DNA from: Oscillospiraceae bacterium
Lineage (GTDB): Bacteria; Bacillota_A; Clostridia; Oscillospirales; Ruminococcaceae
NCBI GenBank assembly: GCA_017523995.1
Contig: JAFWUX010000102.1
Location: 1-64,000 of the forward strand
DNA length: 64,000 bases
Reading direction: 5' to 3'
Positions 18,461 through 27,998 of this stretch are shown piece by piece (positions within the stretch are counted from its first letter, which is position 1; each line of letters begins with the position of its first letter). The notes under the pieces are model-generated. The model ran no database searches. It saw only the letters and a list, made by a program, of their open reading frames with translations, and had not been told where the DNA came from. The translations under genes and the position numbers were made by a program.

Positions 18461-18491
18461 ATTATACACCTTGACGTTACGTCAATGTCAA
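18461..18491 (-). promoter_or_regulatory. MerR-type promoter with operator in a 19-bp spacer
   Basis: On the minus strand, TTGACA (18486-18491) and TATAAT (18461-18466) are separated by 19 bp instead of 17. The spacer contains the 15-nt palindrome TTGACGTAACGTCAA (18471-18485, perfect 7-nt arms). MerR regulators are known to untwist such overlong promoters. Confidence 0.88.
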
Positions 18492-18581
18492 GATGGAAAT
18501 GCGAAAATATAAGCCAAATCCGCACGTACGATTCGCAGGCGGATTTGGTTAATATGCCGAATCCGGCGGCGTGGCGCTTCC

Positions 18582-18610
18582 TTGACAATTCCGCGCAGGA
18601 ATGTTATACT
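18582..18610 (+). promoter_or_regulatory. Promoter of the dus operon
   Basis: TTGACA 18582-18587, a 17-bp spacer and TATACT 18605-18610. Confidence 0.85.
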
Positions 18611-18654
18611 GATACCATAGAAATACACGATCTGCATTTATGCGAGGACTGAGA

Positions 18655-19632
18655 ATGAAACGATTTTGCGAACACTATCTGAAAAAACTCCGGATCGGGA
18701 ACATCACGGCGGATTCCAATGTACTCATGGCGCCGCTCGCCGGATACACAAGCTATCCGTTCCGCGTGATGTGCAGAAAGCTCGGCGCCGGACTGTGCTT
18801 TACGGAAATGGTCAGCGCGAACGGGCTGAAATATCATGACAAGGCAACGGCAAAGCTGCTCTATACGGATGCTGCCGAGAACCCGAAGGCGGTGCAGCTG
18901 CTCGGATGCGTGCCCGCCGCGTTTGAATACGCCTGCAAGGGCGCATATACCGCGGATTATGACATTGTGGATATCAACATGGGCTGCCCCGTGCCGAACA
19001 TCGTCAAGAACGGCGAGGGCAGTGCGCTGACGGGCAATCTGCCGCTTGCCGCAAAGATCATTGAGGCATGCAAGCGCAGCGGCAAGGTTGTGACGGTCAA
19101 ATGCAGACCGGGCATGAACCCGAAGGGCATCGTGATCGCGGAGTTTGCGCGGATGTGTGAGGACGCCGGTGCGGATATGCTGACCGTTCACGGCAGAACG
19201 CGGAATATGATGTATGAGGGTGCGCCGGTTTATGAATATATTGCGGCGGCAAAGGCGGCGGTGCATATTCCCGTGATTGCGAACGGCGGCATCTGCTCGG
19301 AGGCGGATGCCGTCAGGATGATGGAGCAGACCGGCGCGGACGGCGTCATGATTGCGCGGTACGGGCTGGAAAATCCGCTGATTTTTGCGGAGCTGACCGG
19401 CACGGAGACCGGTGCGACCAAGCGCTCGCTGATGCTGGAGCAGCTTGATATCGCGGGCTCCTGCTTTGATGAGCTCGCCGCAATGGAATACATCAAAAAG
19501 CTTTCCACTTACTTCATGAAGAAGCTGCCGGGGACTAAGGTCTACCGGCAGGCGCTGCACGGCTGCGGAAATTTGCAGGAGCTGCGGCAGATTCTGATGC
19601 AGATATTCGGAGAAACGGAGAATCAGGCATGA
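18655..19632 (+). CDS. dus: tRNA-dihydrouridine synthase
   Basis: A 325-residue flavin-dependent Dus that reduces uridines in tRNA D-loops. It shows MAPLAGYTSYPFR at the N-terminus, the DINMGCPVPNIVKNGEG block holding the catalytic cysteine region, TVHGRTRNMMYEG and IANGGICS. The start at 18655 is preferred over the ATG at 18640 because GAGGA lies 8 nt before it and the earlier ATG has no ribosome site. Its end overlaps the LRR gene by 4 bp. Confidence 0.92.
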   Translation: MKRFCEHYLKKLRIGNITADSNVLMAPLAGYTSYPFRVMCRKLGAGLCFTEMVSANGLKYHDKATAKLLYTDAAENPKAVQLLGCVPAAFEYACKGAYTADYDIVDINMGCPVPNIVKNGEGSALTGNLPLAAKIIEACKRSGKVVTVKCRPGMNPKGIVIAEFARMCEDAGADMLTVHGRTRNMMYEGAPVYEYIAAAKAAVHIPVIANGGICSEADAVRMMEQTGADGVMIARYGLENPLIFAELTGTETGATKRSLMLEQLDIAGSCFDELAAMEYIKKLSTYFMKKLPGTKVYRQALHGCGNLQELRQILMQIFGETENQA

Positions 19633-22600
19633 CGGAAGAATTCAGGATTGAAAACGGCGTCCTCACAGGCTACAGCGGCGGCGCGCACAGCATTGTGATT
19701 CCGGCGGGTGTCCGCTTGATCGGCAAAGGTGCGTTCAAGGGCATGGCGTGGATCACGGATGTCACGCTGCCGGAGGGGCTGACCGAAATTGATGACAATG
19801 CATTCAAGGGCTGCCGGCAGCTTGCGGCGATCAATTTTCCCGCGGGGCTGAAACGCATCGGGGATTTTGCCTTTCACAGATGTCATGCGCTGACTGCGGT
19901 GCTGCTGCCGGATTCGGTGGAAACGCTCGGGACGGGTGTGTTCCTCTACTGCGACCGCCTGCGGGAACTTCGCGCGAACGGCGTCCGGCGGCTGGAAAAA
20001 CAGGCGGTTGCGAATGATACGCAGCTGACGGCGCTCTCTCTGCACAGTGAAATCGACTGCTCCAATTTCGGCGATGATATCTTCACCGGCTGCATCCGGA
20101 TTCAGGATATCCGGCTCTCGGACGGTTTCTGCTATCACGCGGAGAATCTCTTTTCGGATTATATTGCCGGAAAGACCGTGCATCCGGTTGTCCGCAGAAT
20201 CGCGGAGAGCCTGTTTCAGTCGCTGGAAACCGAGAACGGCGTGCTCTGCAGAATGCATGTCAACCTGCGCGAATTTGAGCTGCCGGAGGGCATCACCTGC
20301 ATCGGAAAGGGCTGTTTTTTTGATAAGCGGGGATTTTTCTCGCTGACCTTTCCGGCAAGTCTGAAGCGCATCCGGAGCAACGCATTCGGCAACTGTCTCA
20401 ACCTGAAAGAGATCAGGCTGCAGCATGCGGAGATTGTGATCGACGATGACGCCTTCCGCGGATGCACCAGCCTGAAAACGGTCATCATCGGCGGCGAGAC
20501 CTATCATCTCCGCGGCATTACCGATGCAGGGGAAATGCCGTATATCATCCGCAGAATCAACGATCAGCTGCTGAGCGATTTTTATATCAGCGGCAGAACT
20601 CTGATGTCCTACTCCGGCAGAGAGGTGCAGGTGACGATCCCCGAGGGTGTGGAGATCATCGGGGAGAGCTGCTTTGCGGGCAATGACAAGCTCGGGCGCG
20701 TGATTATGAGCGATACGGTTCGCGAAGTGCAGGAAAACGCATTCCGGAACTGCACCGTGATGCAGTCTGCGGTGTTTTCGGCAAATCTGCGGACGATCGG
20801 CAGCGGCGCTTTTGAGAACTGCAAAAAGCTGATTCGCTTCAATGTTCCGGAGGCGCTGGAAACCGTCGGGTTTGCGGCGTTCCGCGGCTGCGGGATGCTG
20901 GAACTCAAGCAGTTTGATACGGGTACGCCCGCGGCGGAAAAGCTGCCGGAGCGCGTCTATACAGCCGATGACATTCCCGCATACGGCTTCTGCGATGATG
21001 CCTCGCTGACGGAGCTGCATCTGGAAAAGCCCTGCGTGATCGGGAAATATGCGTTTTCGGGCTGCCCGAATCTGCATACGGTTGTGATTGACAATCCTGC
21101 GTGCATCATCGAGCCCTATGCTTTTGAGAAATGCGGTGCGCTGCGGGAAATCAAAGTGCTGGCAGGGGAGATCGGGAAAGGCGCGTTTTCATTCTGCCGG
21201 AGTCTGGAAACCGCGGAGATTCGCGGCGTTCCGGTGCTCGGGGATGAGGCGTTTGCGGGCTGTGCATCCCTGAAAGAAATCCGCCTCTCCGATGATGTGA
21301 CGGCGATTGGGCGGCGCTGCTTTGATGAGTGTACATCCCTGCGCGCATTTGATTTTAATCCGGTGCGGCAGATCGGTGCGCGCGCATTTGAGCGCTGCGA
21401 CAGTCTCACGGAAATCCGGCTGACACATGCTGCGGTCGGCTATCATGCATTCGCGGACTGCGCCGGACTGAAAACCGTCGTGCTCGATGCCGATACGGTT
21501 TTGCAGAGCGGCGCATTCACGGGCTGCACCTTTGCGGATACAGTGATCTATGACGGCGCATGCTATTCGTTTTCGCAGTTTGCGCAGAGCAAAAATACCG
21601 CGGAGAATCCGCTGCCGCTGCCGGTGCAGGAGATCATCGGCAGCGTATACAGCTGCTTTGATGTCAACCGCGATCTCCGCATTGTGAAATACAAGGGCGA
21701 CGCTTCGGCGGTGCGTATTCCGGATGATGTGACCGGCGCGGAGGACGAAGCCTTCCGCGATCATCTGCGCGTGGCGGAGATTGTTTTTCCGTCGGGCTTC
21801 TGCTACAGCGGCAAGCTGACATTCTCCGGCACCGGCTGGCTCGAAAAACGCCGCAGAGCGATGCGCTATAATATGGTCAACGGCATGCTGATTGACGCGG
21901 CGGGCTGCGGTGAGACCGCGGAGATTCCTGCGGGCACTGTGCGCATCTGCAGCTGGGCGTTTGCAGGCAACACCGCGCTCAGGGAGCTGATCCTGCACGA
22001 TGACCGCATTGCCGTCGATGTATTTGCATTTCGGAACTGCATGAATCTCCGGTGCATCCGCTGTGCAGACGGCAGCAGCTATACACTGGAATCCGTCAGC
22101 GATCTCACGGAGAAGGAATATCCCGAGCTGATCCGCCGGATTTTCACCGAGAGCCTCAACTGCTTCAAACTCGATGCGGACGGCGTCCTTGTCGAGAGCA
22201 CGGGCAATCTCAAGGAGCTTGTGTTCCCGCGCGGCATCCGTGCCGTCGGCGATCAGGTTTATATGGACTGCCACCTGCTCGAGCACATTACATTTGCAGA
22301 TGATACGGAGCAGATCGGGAAATCGGCATTCAAAAACAGCAAGTGGCTGCAAACCGCTGCGCATGCGGGCAGCATCCGGCAGATCGGCGCGCAGGCATTC
22401 AGCGGATGCAGAAGCCTTGTGCGGATTGATCTTTCCGATGCGCTGGAATCCCTCGGCAAGCGCGCCTTTGAGCACTGCTGTTCGCTCGGGGAAATCCATA
22501 TTTCGGAGCAGCTTGCGGTGATTCCGGAGCGCGCATTCTTCCGCTGCAAGTCGCTGCGGAAAATTGTGATTCCGGCATCTGTGCGGCAGATTGAATCGCA

Positions 22601-22700
22601 GGCGTTTGCCTTCTGCACGGAACTGGAGGAGGTCATTTTCTGCGACCGCGACAGTGTGCAGGTCGCTGATGATGCCTTTGCGTGGTGTGAGAAGCTATGA
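19629..22700 (+). CDS. Leucine-rich-repeat (BspA/LRR_5-like) protein without signal peptide
   Basis: A 1023-residue protein made of some 25 or more LRR_5 units of the form 'IGxxAFxxCxxLxxVxLPxxV' (for instance IDDNAFKGCRQLAAINFPAG). BspA-type proteins usually carry a signal peptide and cell-surface anchor. This one starts MTEEFRIENGVLTGYSG with no hydrophobic leader, no anchor and no dockerin, so it appears cytoplasmic. It is locked into an operon by 4-bp overlaps with dus and with the aldo/keto reductase. The function is unknown; a protein-interaction scaffold is the obvious guess. Confidence 0.85.
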   Translation: MTEEFRIENGVLTGYSGGAHSIVIPAGVRLIGKGAFKGMAWITDVTLPEGLTEIDDNAFKGCRQLAAINFPAGLKRIGDFAFHRCHALTAVLLPDSVETLGTGVFLYCDRLRELRANGVRRLEKQAVANDTQLTALSLHSEIDCSNFGDDIFTGCIRIQDIRLSDGFCYHAENLFSDYIAGKTVHPVVRRIAESLFQSLETENGVLCRMHVNLREFELPEGITCIGKGCFFDKRGFFSLTFPASLKRIRSNAFGNCLNLKEIRLQHAEIVIDDDAFRGCTSLKTVIIGGETYHLRGITDAGEMPYIIRRINDQLLSDFYISGRTLMSYSGREVQVTIPEGVEIIGESCFAGNDKLGRVIMSDTVREVQENAFRNCTVMQSAVFSANLRTIGSGAFENCKKLIRFNVPEALETVGFAAFRGCGMLELKQFDTGTPAAEKLPERVYTADDIPAYGFCDDASLTELHLEKPCVIGKYAFSGCPNLHTVVIDNPACIIEPYAFEKCGALREIKVLAGEIGKGAFSFCRSLETAEIRGVPVLGDEAFAGCASLKEIRLSDDVTAIGRRCFDECTSLRAFDFNPVRQIGARAFERCDSLTEIRLTHAAVGYHAFADCAGLKTVVLDADTVLQSGAFTGCTFADTVIYDGACYSFSQFAQSKNTAENPLPLPVQEIIGSVYSCFDVNRDLRIVKYKGDASAVRIPDDVTGAEDEAFRDHLRVAEIVFPSGFCYSGKLTFSGTGWLEKRRRAMRYNMVNGMLIDAAGCGETAEIPAGTVRICSWAFAGNTALRELILHDDRIAVDVFAFRNCMNLRCIRCADGSSYTLESVSDLTEKEYPELIRRIFTESLNCFKLDADGVLVESTGNLKELVFPRGIRAVGDQVYMDCHLLEHITFADDTEQIGKSAFKNSKWLQTAAHAGSIRQIGAQAFSGCRSLVRIDLSDALESLGKRAFEHCCSLGEIHISEQLAVIPERAFFRCKSLRKIVIPASVRQIESQAFAFCTELEEVIFCDRDSVQVADDAFAWCEKL

Positions 22701-23773
22701 GATACAGAACACTCGGAAATACAGGGCTCCGCGTCTCGGAGATCGGCTTCGGCACGATTCCGGTGCTGAGCGGCAATGTGCCCGTCCTGCCGGAATATTT
22801 CAGTCCTGATGTGCAGGAGGCGGTTTCAATCATGATGCATGCGTACCGCATGGGCTGCAATTTCTATGACACCGCGATTCCGGAGGAATACGGCGATGCG
22901 GAATACAAGCTCGGCGTTTTTGCGGAGAAAGCCGGACGGGAGAACATCATCATTTCGGATAAAGCGCGCTTCATGGACGGCAATGATATCTTCCGCGAGG
23001 TGCAGCGCTCAGCGGAGAATCTCGGCACAAATCCGGATATCTATTTTGTGCATCAGGTGGACGAGAACAATCAGGATGAGGCGTTCAGCCGCTACGGCGC
23101 GCTCGATGCGCTCTGCGACCTGAAAAAAGCCGGTGTCATCCGTTACACCGGCATTGCGACGCATTATTACAGTGTGGCGGCGCGTGCCGCTGCGGACAGC
23201 CGTGTCGATGTGATTCAGACAAGCGGCAACATCATGGAACGCGGCATCATGGAACGCATTGCCGCAGATGCGCGTTTTCGCGGCAAGGGGCTGATTCTCA
23301 ACAAGGTTTACGCCGCGGGCTGTCTGCTGCCGGAGTTTCAGCCCGCTGAACTGATCGGCGGCATTCTGCACTGGCCGTTTTCCTGTGCGCTGATCGGCAT
23401 CGGGACAACGGAACAGGCAGACGCCGCGATGCAGACGGAATACGCGCCGCTGCATCTCACATTTGATGCGGTGATGCAGCGGCTTTCGGAATCCTTTTCG
23501 CCGCTGCGCTGCGACCGCTGTCAGCGGTGTATCTGTCCGCACGGCTATGAGATTCACATTCTCCTGCGGCAGTATCACTATTATCATCTTGGCAAGCGCT
23601 TCTGGGCGATGAAAAAGCTGCGGCTGAATATTGCGGAAGTCTATGCGCACTGCCGTGCCTGCACGGAAAGAACCTGTATGCAGACATGTCCGCGGAAGCT
23701 GCGCATTCCGGAGCTGATCGAAATGATTTATGAACTGAGTCGGCAGCCGCTGCCGGACAAAAAGCAGCCTTAG
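22697..23773 (+). CDS. Aldo/keto reductase with C-terminal cysteine clusters (predicted Fe-S)
   Basis: A 358-residue protein. The NADPH-dependent TIM barrel (about 1-260) opens MRYRTLGNTGLRVSEIGFGT, with NFYDTA, SDKAR and FVHQVD covering the tetrad positions. The last 90 residues carry CDRCQRCICPHG near 272 and CRACTERTCMQTCP near 318, which resembles a ferredoxin-like extension. This form of reductase is common in anaerobes. The substrate is not known. It overlaps the LRR gene by 4 bp, and a terminator overlaps its stop. Confidence 0.87.
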   Translation: MRYRTLGNTGLRVSEIGFGTIPVLSGNVPVLPEYFSPDVQEAVSIMMHAYRMGCNFYDTAIPEEYGDAEYKLGVFAEKAGRENIIISDKARFMDGNDIFREVQRSAENLGTNPDIYFVHQVDENNQDEAFSRYGALDALCDLKKAGVIRYTGIATHYYSVAARAAADSRVDVIQTSGNIMERGIMERIAADARFRGKGLILNKVYAAGCLLPEFQPAELIGGILHWPFSCALIGIGTTEQADAAMQTEYAPLHLTFDAVMQRLSESFSPLRCDRCQRCICPHGYEIHILLRQYHYYHLGKRFWAMKKLRLNIAEVYAHCRACTERTCMQTCPRKLRIPELIEMIYELSRQPLPDKKQP

Positions 23774-23800
23774 TACAATCGTACCAAGGCTGCTGTTTTT
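23763..23800 (+). terminator. Terminator of the dus-LRR-AKR operon
   Basis: AGCAGCCTTAGTAC (23763-23776) pairs with GTACCAAGGCTGCT (23781-23794), with one bulge, followed by GTTTTTG. The AKR stop codon lies inside the stem. Confidence 0.88.
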
Positions 23801-23801
23801 G

Positions 23802-24353
23802 TTATCGGAAGAAAACCGTGTAGATCAGATCGGCGGCGAGCACCGTGACAATCACGGCTGCCGCAGTGATGACGGTTTTGTCTTTCATATGCGCGGCGAG
23901 TTTATCGAGCAGCGGCTGAATCACATAGAGGAACACAACGCCGCCGATGCCGAACCGGATGCTCGGGCTGAGGGCAATCCGCGCCTGAAAGTTGATTGCA
24001 TAATCTGCGTAGGTCTGCCACGGCCACGAGCCGATGATCCATTCGCAGAGATAGCTTGTGATCAGCTCGATCAGTGTGGCGGTCGCCATGGTCAGCAGGA
24101 AGATGACCGGCAGGAACAGCAGTTTTCGCTTGAGCGGCTTTCCTTTGATCAGCCGGTACCACAGCAGCAGAAAGACCGTTGCACCGAATCCGTAGACCGG
24201 CAGCCACGGACCGAACAGCACGCCGCGGTTGCTGAATCCCCAGCGGTAAATAAAGGTTTCCAGCACAACCTCATAGATCCAACCGATCACGGCATAGATC
24301 CAGAAGAACAGGACATATTCCGAAATGCGCCGCAGTTTCATATGATTAGACAT
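23802..24353 (-). CDS. CmpB-like (putative ABC-transporter type IV) membrane protein
   Basis: A 183-residue protein with five or six hydrophobic helices and the family block FFWIYAVIGWIYEVVLET followed by NRGVLFGPWLPVYGFGA. The family is widespread in Firmicutes, and its transport role is not proven. Starts at 24353 (AGGAAAGG directly before it) or 24341 are both possible. It has its own promoter: TTGACT 24405-24410 and TATAAT 24382-24387 on the minus strand, 17-bp spacer. Confidence 0.8.
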   Translation of the reverse strand: MSNHMKLRRISEYVLFFWIYAVIGWIYEVVLETFIYRWGFSNRGVLFGPWLPVYGFGATVFLLLWYRLIKGKPLKRKLLFLPVIFLLTMATATLIELITSYLCEWIIGSWPWQTYADYAINFQARIALSPSIRFGIGGVVFLYVIQPLLDKLAAHMKDKTVITAAAVIVTVLAADLIYTVFFR

Positions 24354-24410
24354 CCTTTCCTGCAAGTAAAATGTATGATTTATTATAACGCAAACCTGCA
24401 GAAAAGTCAA

Positions 24411-24655
24411 CCGCGGCGGGCAGTGCCCGCTTCCAGTTTGCTAAAGGTCTTTTTTACGACTGTTTGTATCATCGTGCGCTCTTGAATCAATCCTATGTTG
24501 AAGCGCCCGCATTGAGGAGGCAGTGACCGCATCCATTTTTCTATAGCTGTCTTAGTACTATGGATGTACTGAGCGCAGACTCTTTTTTGCTCCAATTACT
24601 GACGATACCGAGTATTGCGCACCCTCAGCCCGTCGCGCCAAAACGGAGCATGGTT
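24411..24655. repeat. Dispersed intergenic repeat region, about 245 bp, no gene
   Basis: The segment opens with the palindrome GCGGGCAGTGCCCGC (24416-24430), then TTTGCTAAAGGTCT, which also follows the copy at 31277. Its right part, with AGTATT and CCTCAGCCC near 24611-24630, matches the minus strand of 31380-31450. No reading frame or RNA gene was recognised. Confidence 0.75.
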
Positions 24656-26383
24656 TTATGACGGCTGCAGACAATCGGAGCCGCGCACGGCGCGGTCCAT
24701 CAGATAATCCCTGCCCTTGCCGTCAGCGGAATTCCGGTCAAAGAGCGCATGGATCGCAGCCGCATCAAAGGGGATGATCTGCACAGCGTCTCCGTCGGTG
24801 CTCTGCCGGTCAATGCCGGAGTCAATGAAGATGCTGCCGTCCTGATCGAGCGTGACGCAGCTTGAAAAGCTGAGAGTACCGAAATCCGCAGACTGAAAGT
24901 TCACCGCCTGACAGGAACCGTTCGGCTGCGTGAAGCCGAGGATCGTCACATTCTCCATATCCGACATGATCTTGACCATGTCATCGCCTGCGCTGACCGT
25001 CTCGGAGTTGACCAGCAGAATCACTCTGCCGTCGCCGAGCAGCTGTTCGCCCTGAAATTTGATCTCTTTGCCTTTGATGTAATTGCCGTTTTCATCGGTT
25101 GCCCACTTATGTTGTTCTTCATCCCATACGCCGGTGAGCATGTTCACATATTCGCCTTTGGGTGCGAACATCGAGACAACGCCGTCCACCATGTGCGGGG
25201 AGCCGCCCTCATTGCTGCGCAGGTCGATGATGACATCCCGGACGCCTTCCGCCTGATATTGGAGAATTGTACTGCGGAGCTCGTCTTTCATTTCGTTGAA
25301 TGCATCATCCTCCGCGGAGTTGTAGGATTTCATGTCATAGCTCATGCCCTTGATGCGCAGGCAGGCGGTGGTCTCATTGATTTTGCTCCATGCGAGATTT
25401 GCCGATTCGATGCCTTGATTGATCGTGTTGACTGTATCGCGGCAGCGTTCAAAGTATTCGCCGGTTTTGGGGAGTACGGCGGTCTGCTCGGCGCCGGAAT
25501 CGTCGAGATAGGTCACGGCGACGCTTTCGCCGCCGACACCTGCCGCCAGCAGGCCGCTCCAGAAGATTTCATTGTCGATATCCGGGTAGCTGTCCAGATG
25601 CAGCAGGATATGGCCGTCCTGATCTGCAACAAATGTGCTGAGGCCGTAGGCGGGGGAGCTTTTGCTGACTTCGTCGGGCGATCTGCCGTCCCATTTTGTA
25701 ATGACGGTGCCGTTGTGAATGCCGTATGCAGCAAGGCTTTCATCGGTATTGACCGCGGCAAAGCTGCCGTCGGAGCAGTGCATGACCGAAAGACCGTAGT
25801 CATTGCCGAGCGCCGCTTTGATGGCGGCTGCCGCTGCATCGTTGTCCTCCTGACGATAGGAGTATCCGACATGCCCGTCATGAAATTCGCCGGAGAACGC
25901 GCCCCAGACGAGTGCGTTCCGCCCTGCATCCTGTGTGCGGTCGATCTCCGCGAACTGCGGCTGATATTCTGCATAGAGCGCATCCCAGTCGATGCCCTTG
26001 TGTTCGGTCAGGACATAATGCTCGCGCATGCAGGAAAACAGCGTTTCAAAGTCCTTGAGATAGCTTTTTGCACGGTAGCGTGGATTCAGAACGCAAACCG
26101 GAATGCTCAGCAGCATGCAGACTGCACCGGCTGCCGCAAGCCTCTGACGGCGCTGCTTCATCTCGGTGAAGAACCCGAGCGCTGCGATCACCGCGCCGAG
26201 ATAGAGCGGCAGCAGCGAGAGCTCCGGACCGCGCTTTGTAATGACAAACGCCAGAACCGGCGGGAGCAGCCACAGCAGCTTCCATTTTGTGCTTTTGATG
26301 CGGTCAGCGCGTTCTGCGAGCAGCCACAGCGCACCGCAGCTCAGCACACAGACCGCAGCCGCGATCAGGTCGATTGTTTGCAT
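24656..26383 (-). CDS. Membrane-bound S41-family peptidase
   Basis: A 575-residue protein. About four N-terminal helices (about 3-20, 34-50, 53-70 and 84-100) are followed by an extracellular domain and a C-terminal S41 (tail-specific protease) fold. VIIDLRSNEGGS and the nucleophile region LLVNSETVSAGDDMV (Ser near 461) are clear. It is the last gene of an operon behind two permeases and an ABC ATPase, 15 bp after the previous stop, so processing of an exported peptide or self-protection is a plausible role. The substrate is unknown. Confidence 0.85.
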   Translation of the reverse strand: MQTIDLIAAAVCVLSCGALWLLAERADRIKSTKWKLLWLLPPVLAFVITKRGPELSLLPLYLGAVIAALGFFTEMKQRRQRLAAAGAVCMLLSIPVCVLNPRYRAKSYLKDFETLFSCMREHYVLTEHKGIDWDALYAEYQPQFAEIDRTQDAGRNALVWGAFSGEFHDGHVGYSYRQEDNDAAAAAIKAALGNDYGLSVMHCSDGSFAAVNTDESLAAYGIHNGTVITKWDGRSPDEVSKSSPAYGLSTFVADQDGHILLHLDSYPDIDNEIFWSGLLAAGVGGESVAVTYLDDSGAEQTAVLPKTGEYFERCRDTVNTINQGIESANLAWSKINETTACLRIKGMSYDMKSYNSAEDDAFNEMKDELRSTILQYQAEGVRDVIIDLRSNEGGSPHMVDGVVSMFAPKGEYVNMLTGVWDEEQHKWATDENGNYIKGKEIKFQGEQLLGDGRVILLVNSETVSAGDDMVKIMSDMENVTILGFTQPNGSCQAVNFQSADFGTLSFSSCVTLDQDGSIFIDSGIDRQSTDGDAVQIIPFDAAAIHALFDRNSADGKGRDYLMDRAVRGSDCLQPS

Positions 26384-26398
26384 ATATGCCGCCTCCCT

Positions 26399-27199
26399 TC
26401 AGTTCATATCATCCACATGGAAAAAGTGGTAGCCGAGCAGCAGCCAGACCGCGCACATCACAAGCGAGCAGATGATGACCGGCACGATCTGCGCGGCATG
26501 CAGCTCCGGATAATAGGTGTAGTAATTTGTCAGTGTCAGATCATAAGTGCGCCAGTTGTCAAATGTGCAGAGATTGAGGAGATCCGGGATGCTCAGCATG
26601 CCGTGAACACGCTTTGCAGCCGAAAGAAACGGAACCGCCGAGCCCTCGATCATGCCGAGCGAAAGCAGCGTTGCACCGAGCGCGCCGACCACTGCCGCAA
26701 GCTGCTTTTTCGTGACGAAAAGCAGAAACACAAAGAATGCCGAGAGCCGCAGCAGCGGAAAGAGCATCAGCAGCGCGCGCAGCAGGATATTGGAGAGCGG
26801 AACCGCATCCCCGATGCCGTACAGCGCGCCGTAGACTGCATAGGGGATGCCGAGCAGCACCAGAGCGGTCAGCGGTGCGGCAATCATGACGGGAATCGCA
26901 CGCCCGAAAAAGGATGCTGCACGGCTTCTGCCTGCCGTCAGCTCGTGGTTGATGGTTTTGTCCTCGAAATCATCGCCGCAGACCATGCCGATCATGATCA
27001 TCGGCGCCATCAGCGCAATGGAAGCAGCAACCGACACTGTCTGCGGGAGATAGGCGGTCAGCGTTTCGCGGATATCAGGGGTGCTTTCGCCGTTGAGAAA
27101 CAGCATGATGAAGCACACAAGCAGCACCAGCAGATTCGCAAGATACACAATCCGCTTGGTGAACAGCTGCCGGAATTGAAAACGGATAATATCAGACAT
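26399..27199 (-). CDS. ABC-2 type transporter permease
   Basis: A 266-residue membrane protein with about six helices and the ABC-2 cytoplasmic motif GDDFEDKTINHELTAGRSR, also seen in lantibiotic-immunity permeases. The ATG at 27199 has AAGGAGG upstream. It lies 13 bp after the second permease and 15 bp before the S41 peptidase. With the ATPase at 27949 it should form a heteromeric exporter or immunity pump. Confidence 0.85.
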   Translation of the reverse strand: MSDIIRFQFRQLFTKRIVYLANLLVLLVCFIMLFLNGESTPDIRETLTAYLPQTVSVAASIALMAPMIMIGMVCGDDFEDKTINHELTAGRSRAASFFGRAIPVMIAAPLTALVLLGIPYAVYGALYGIGDAVPLSNILLRALLMLFPLLRLSAFFVFLLFVTKKQLAAVVGALGATLLSLGMIEGSAVPFLSAAKRVHGMLSIPDLLNLCTFDNWRTYDLTLTNYYTYYPELHAAQIVPVIICSLVMCAVWLLLGYHFFHVDDMN

Positions 27200-27212
27200 T
27201 GCAGCCGCCTCC

Positions 27213-27998
27213 TTATGAAATATCGCGCTTGCGGAAGATTGCATAGCCGCCGAACAGCCAGCACAATCCGATGCCGAATGATGTGCAGAGCATCCGGAGA
27301 ACCGTTCCGCCGGAAAGCGCCGCTTTGTAGACCGTGATCTCCTTGCCGTCGAAGAATCCGCCGGTTGTATTGGTAAAATCAAGCAGCGCTTTCAGGTCGG
27401 TCACGCCGGTGTGCCACGAAAGCGAAACGCCGGATTCCTCCATGAGAAACGAGGCGAGGATCAGCGCCATTGTGCCGACAAAGGCAAGCGCCATCGGCAC
27501 CAGATCATTGCCCGCAGCAAAGCTCAGCGCCGTAAAGAAGCAGACCAGCCGGAACAGAATCGGGAAGATCATGCCGAGATGCAGCAGCATATTGGGCACG
27601 GTGAAGCTGCCGCCCCAGCCGTTTTTGAACGTCATGCTGCCGACGCAGACCAGCGGAACGAGCAGCGTCACGGCAATCATGATGATGAGCGCTGCAAAGA
27701 ATCTGCCGAAATAGACGGCGGAGCGCTTTTGACCGAACAGGACTTCGTAATTTGCGGTTTTGTCGCGGAGATCGGCACCGCAGGCGCGCGCCGTCACCCA
27801 GCCCGCCGCGATCGGCAGAAAGACCACGAGCAGCGCGCCGAGGGAACAGAATGTCTCACTGCCTGTTCCGCGCAGCAGCGAGCTGTCCGCGATGATCTGG
27901 ATCAGAACCGTTGCCAGAATATAGATCGCGCCGCCCCAGAGCAGCTTGTCACGAACGGTCTGCCGCAGAATTGCTTTCAGGATATTCAGCATTGTCAT
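27213..27998 (-). CDS. ABC-2 type transporter permease
   Basis: A 261-residue permease with about six helices and the same loop motif as its neighbour (CGADLRDKTANYEVLFGQKRS), so the two are paralogues. The start is placed at ATG 27998, with GGTAGGTG just upstream; a GTG at 28001 and an ATG at 27992 are alternatives. It overlaps the 3' end of the ATPase gene by 50 bp, which implies translational coupling. Confidence 0.83.
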   Translation of the reverse strand: MTMLNILKAILRQTVRDKLLWGGAIYILATVLIQIIADSSLLRGTGSETFCSLGALLVVFLPIAAGWVTARACGADLRDKTANYEVLFGQKRSAVYFGRFFAALIIMIAVTLLVPLVCVGSMTFKNGWGGSFTVPNMLLHLGMIFPILFRLVCFFTALSFAAGNDLVPMALAFVGTMALILASFLMEESGVSLSWHTGVTDLKALLDFTNTTGGFFDGKEITVYKAALSGGTVLRMLCTSFGIGLCWLFGGYAIFRKRDIS

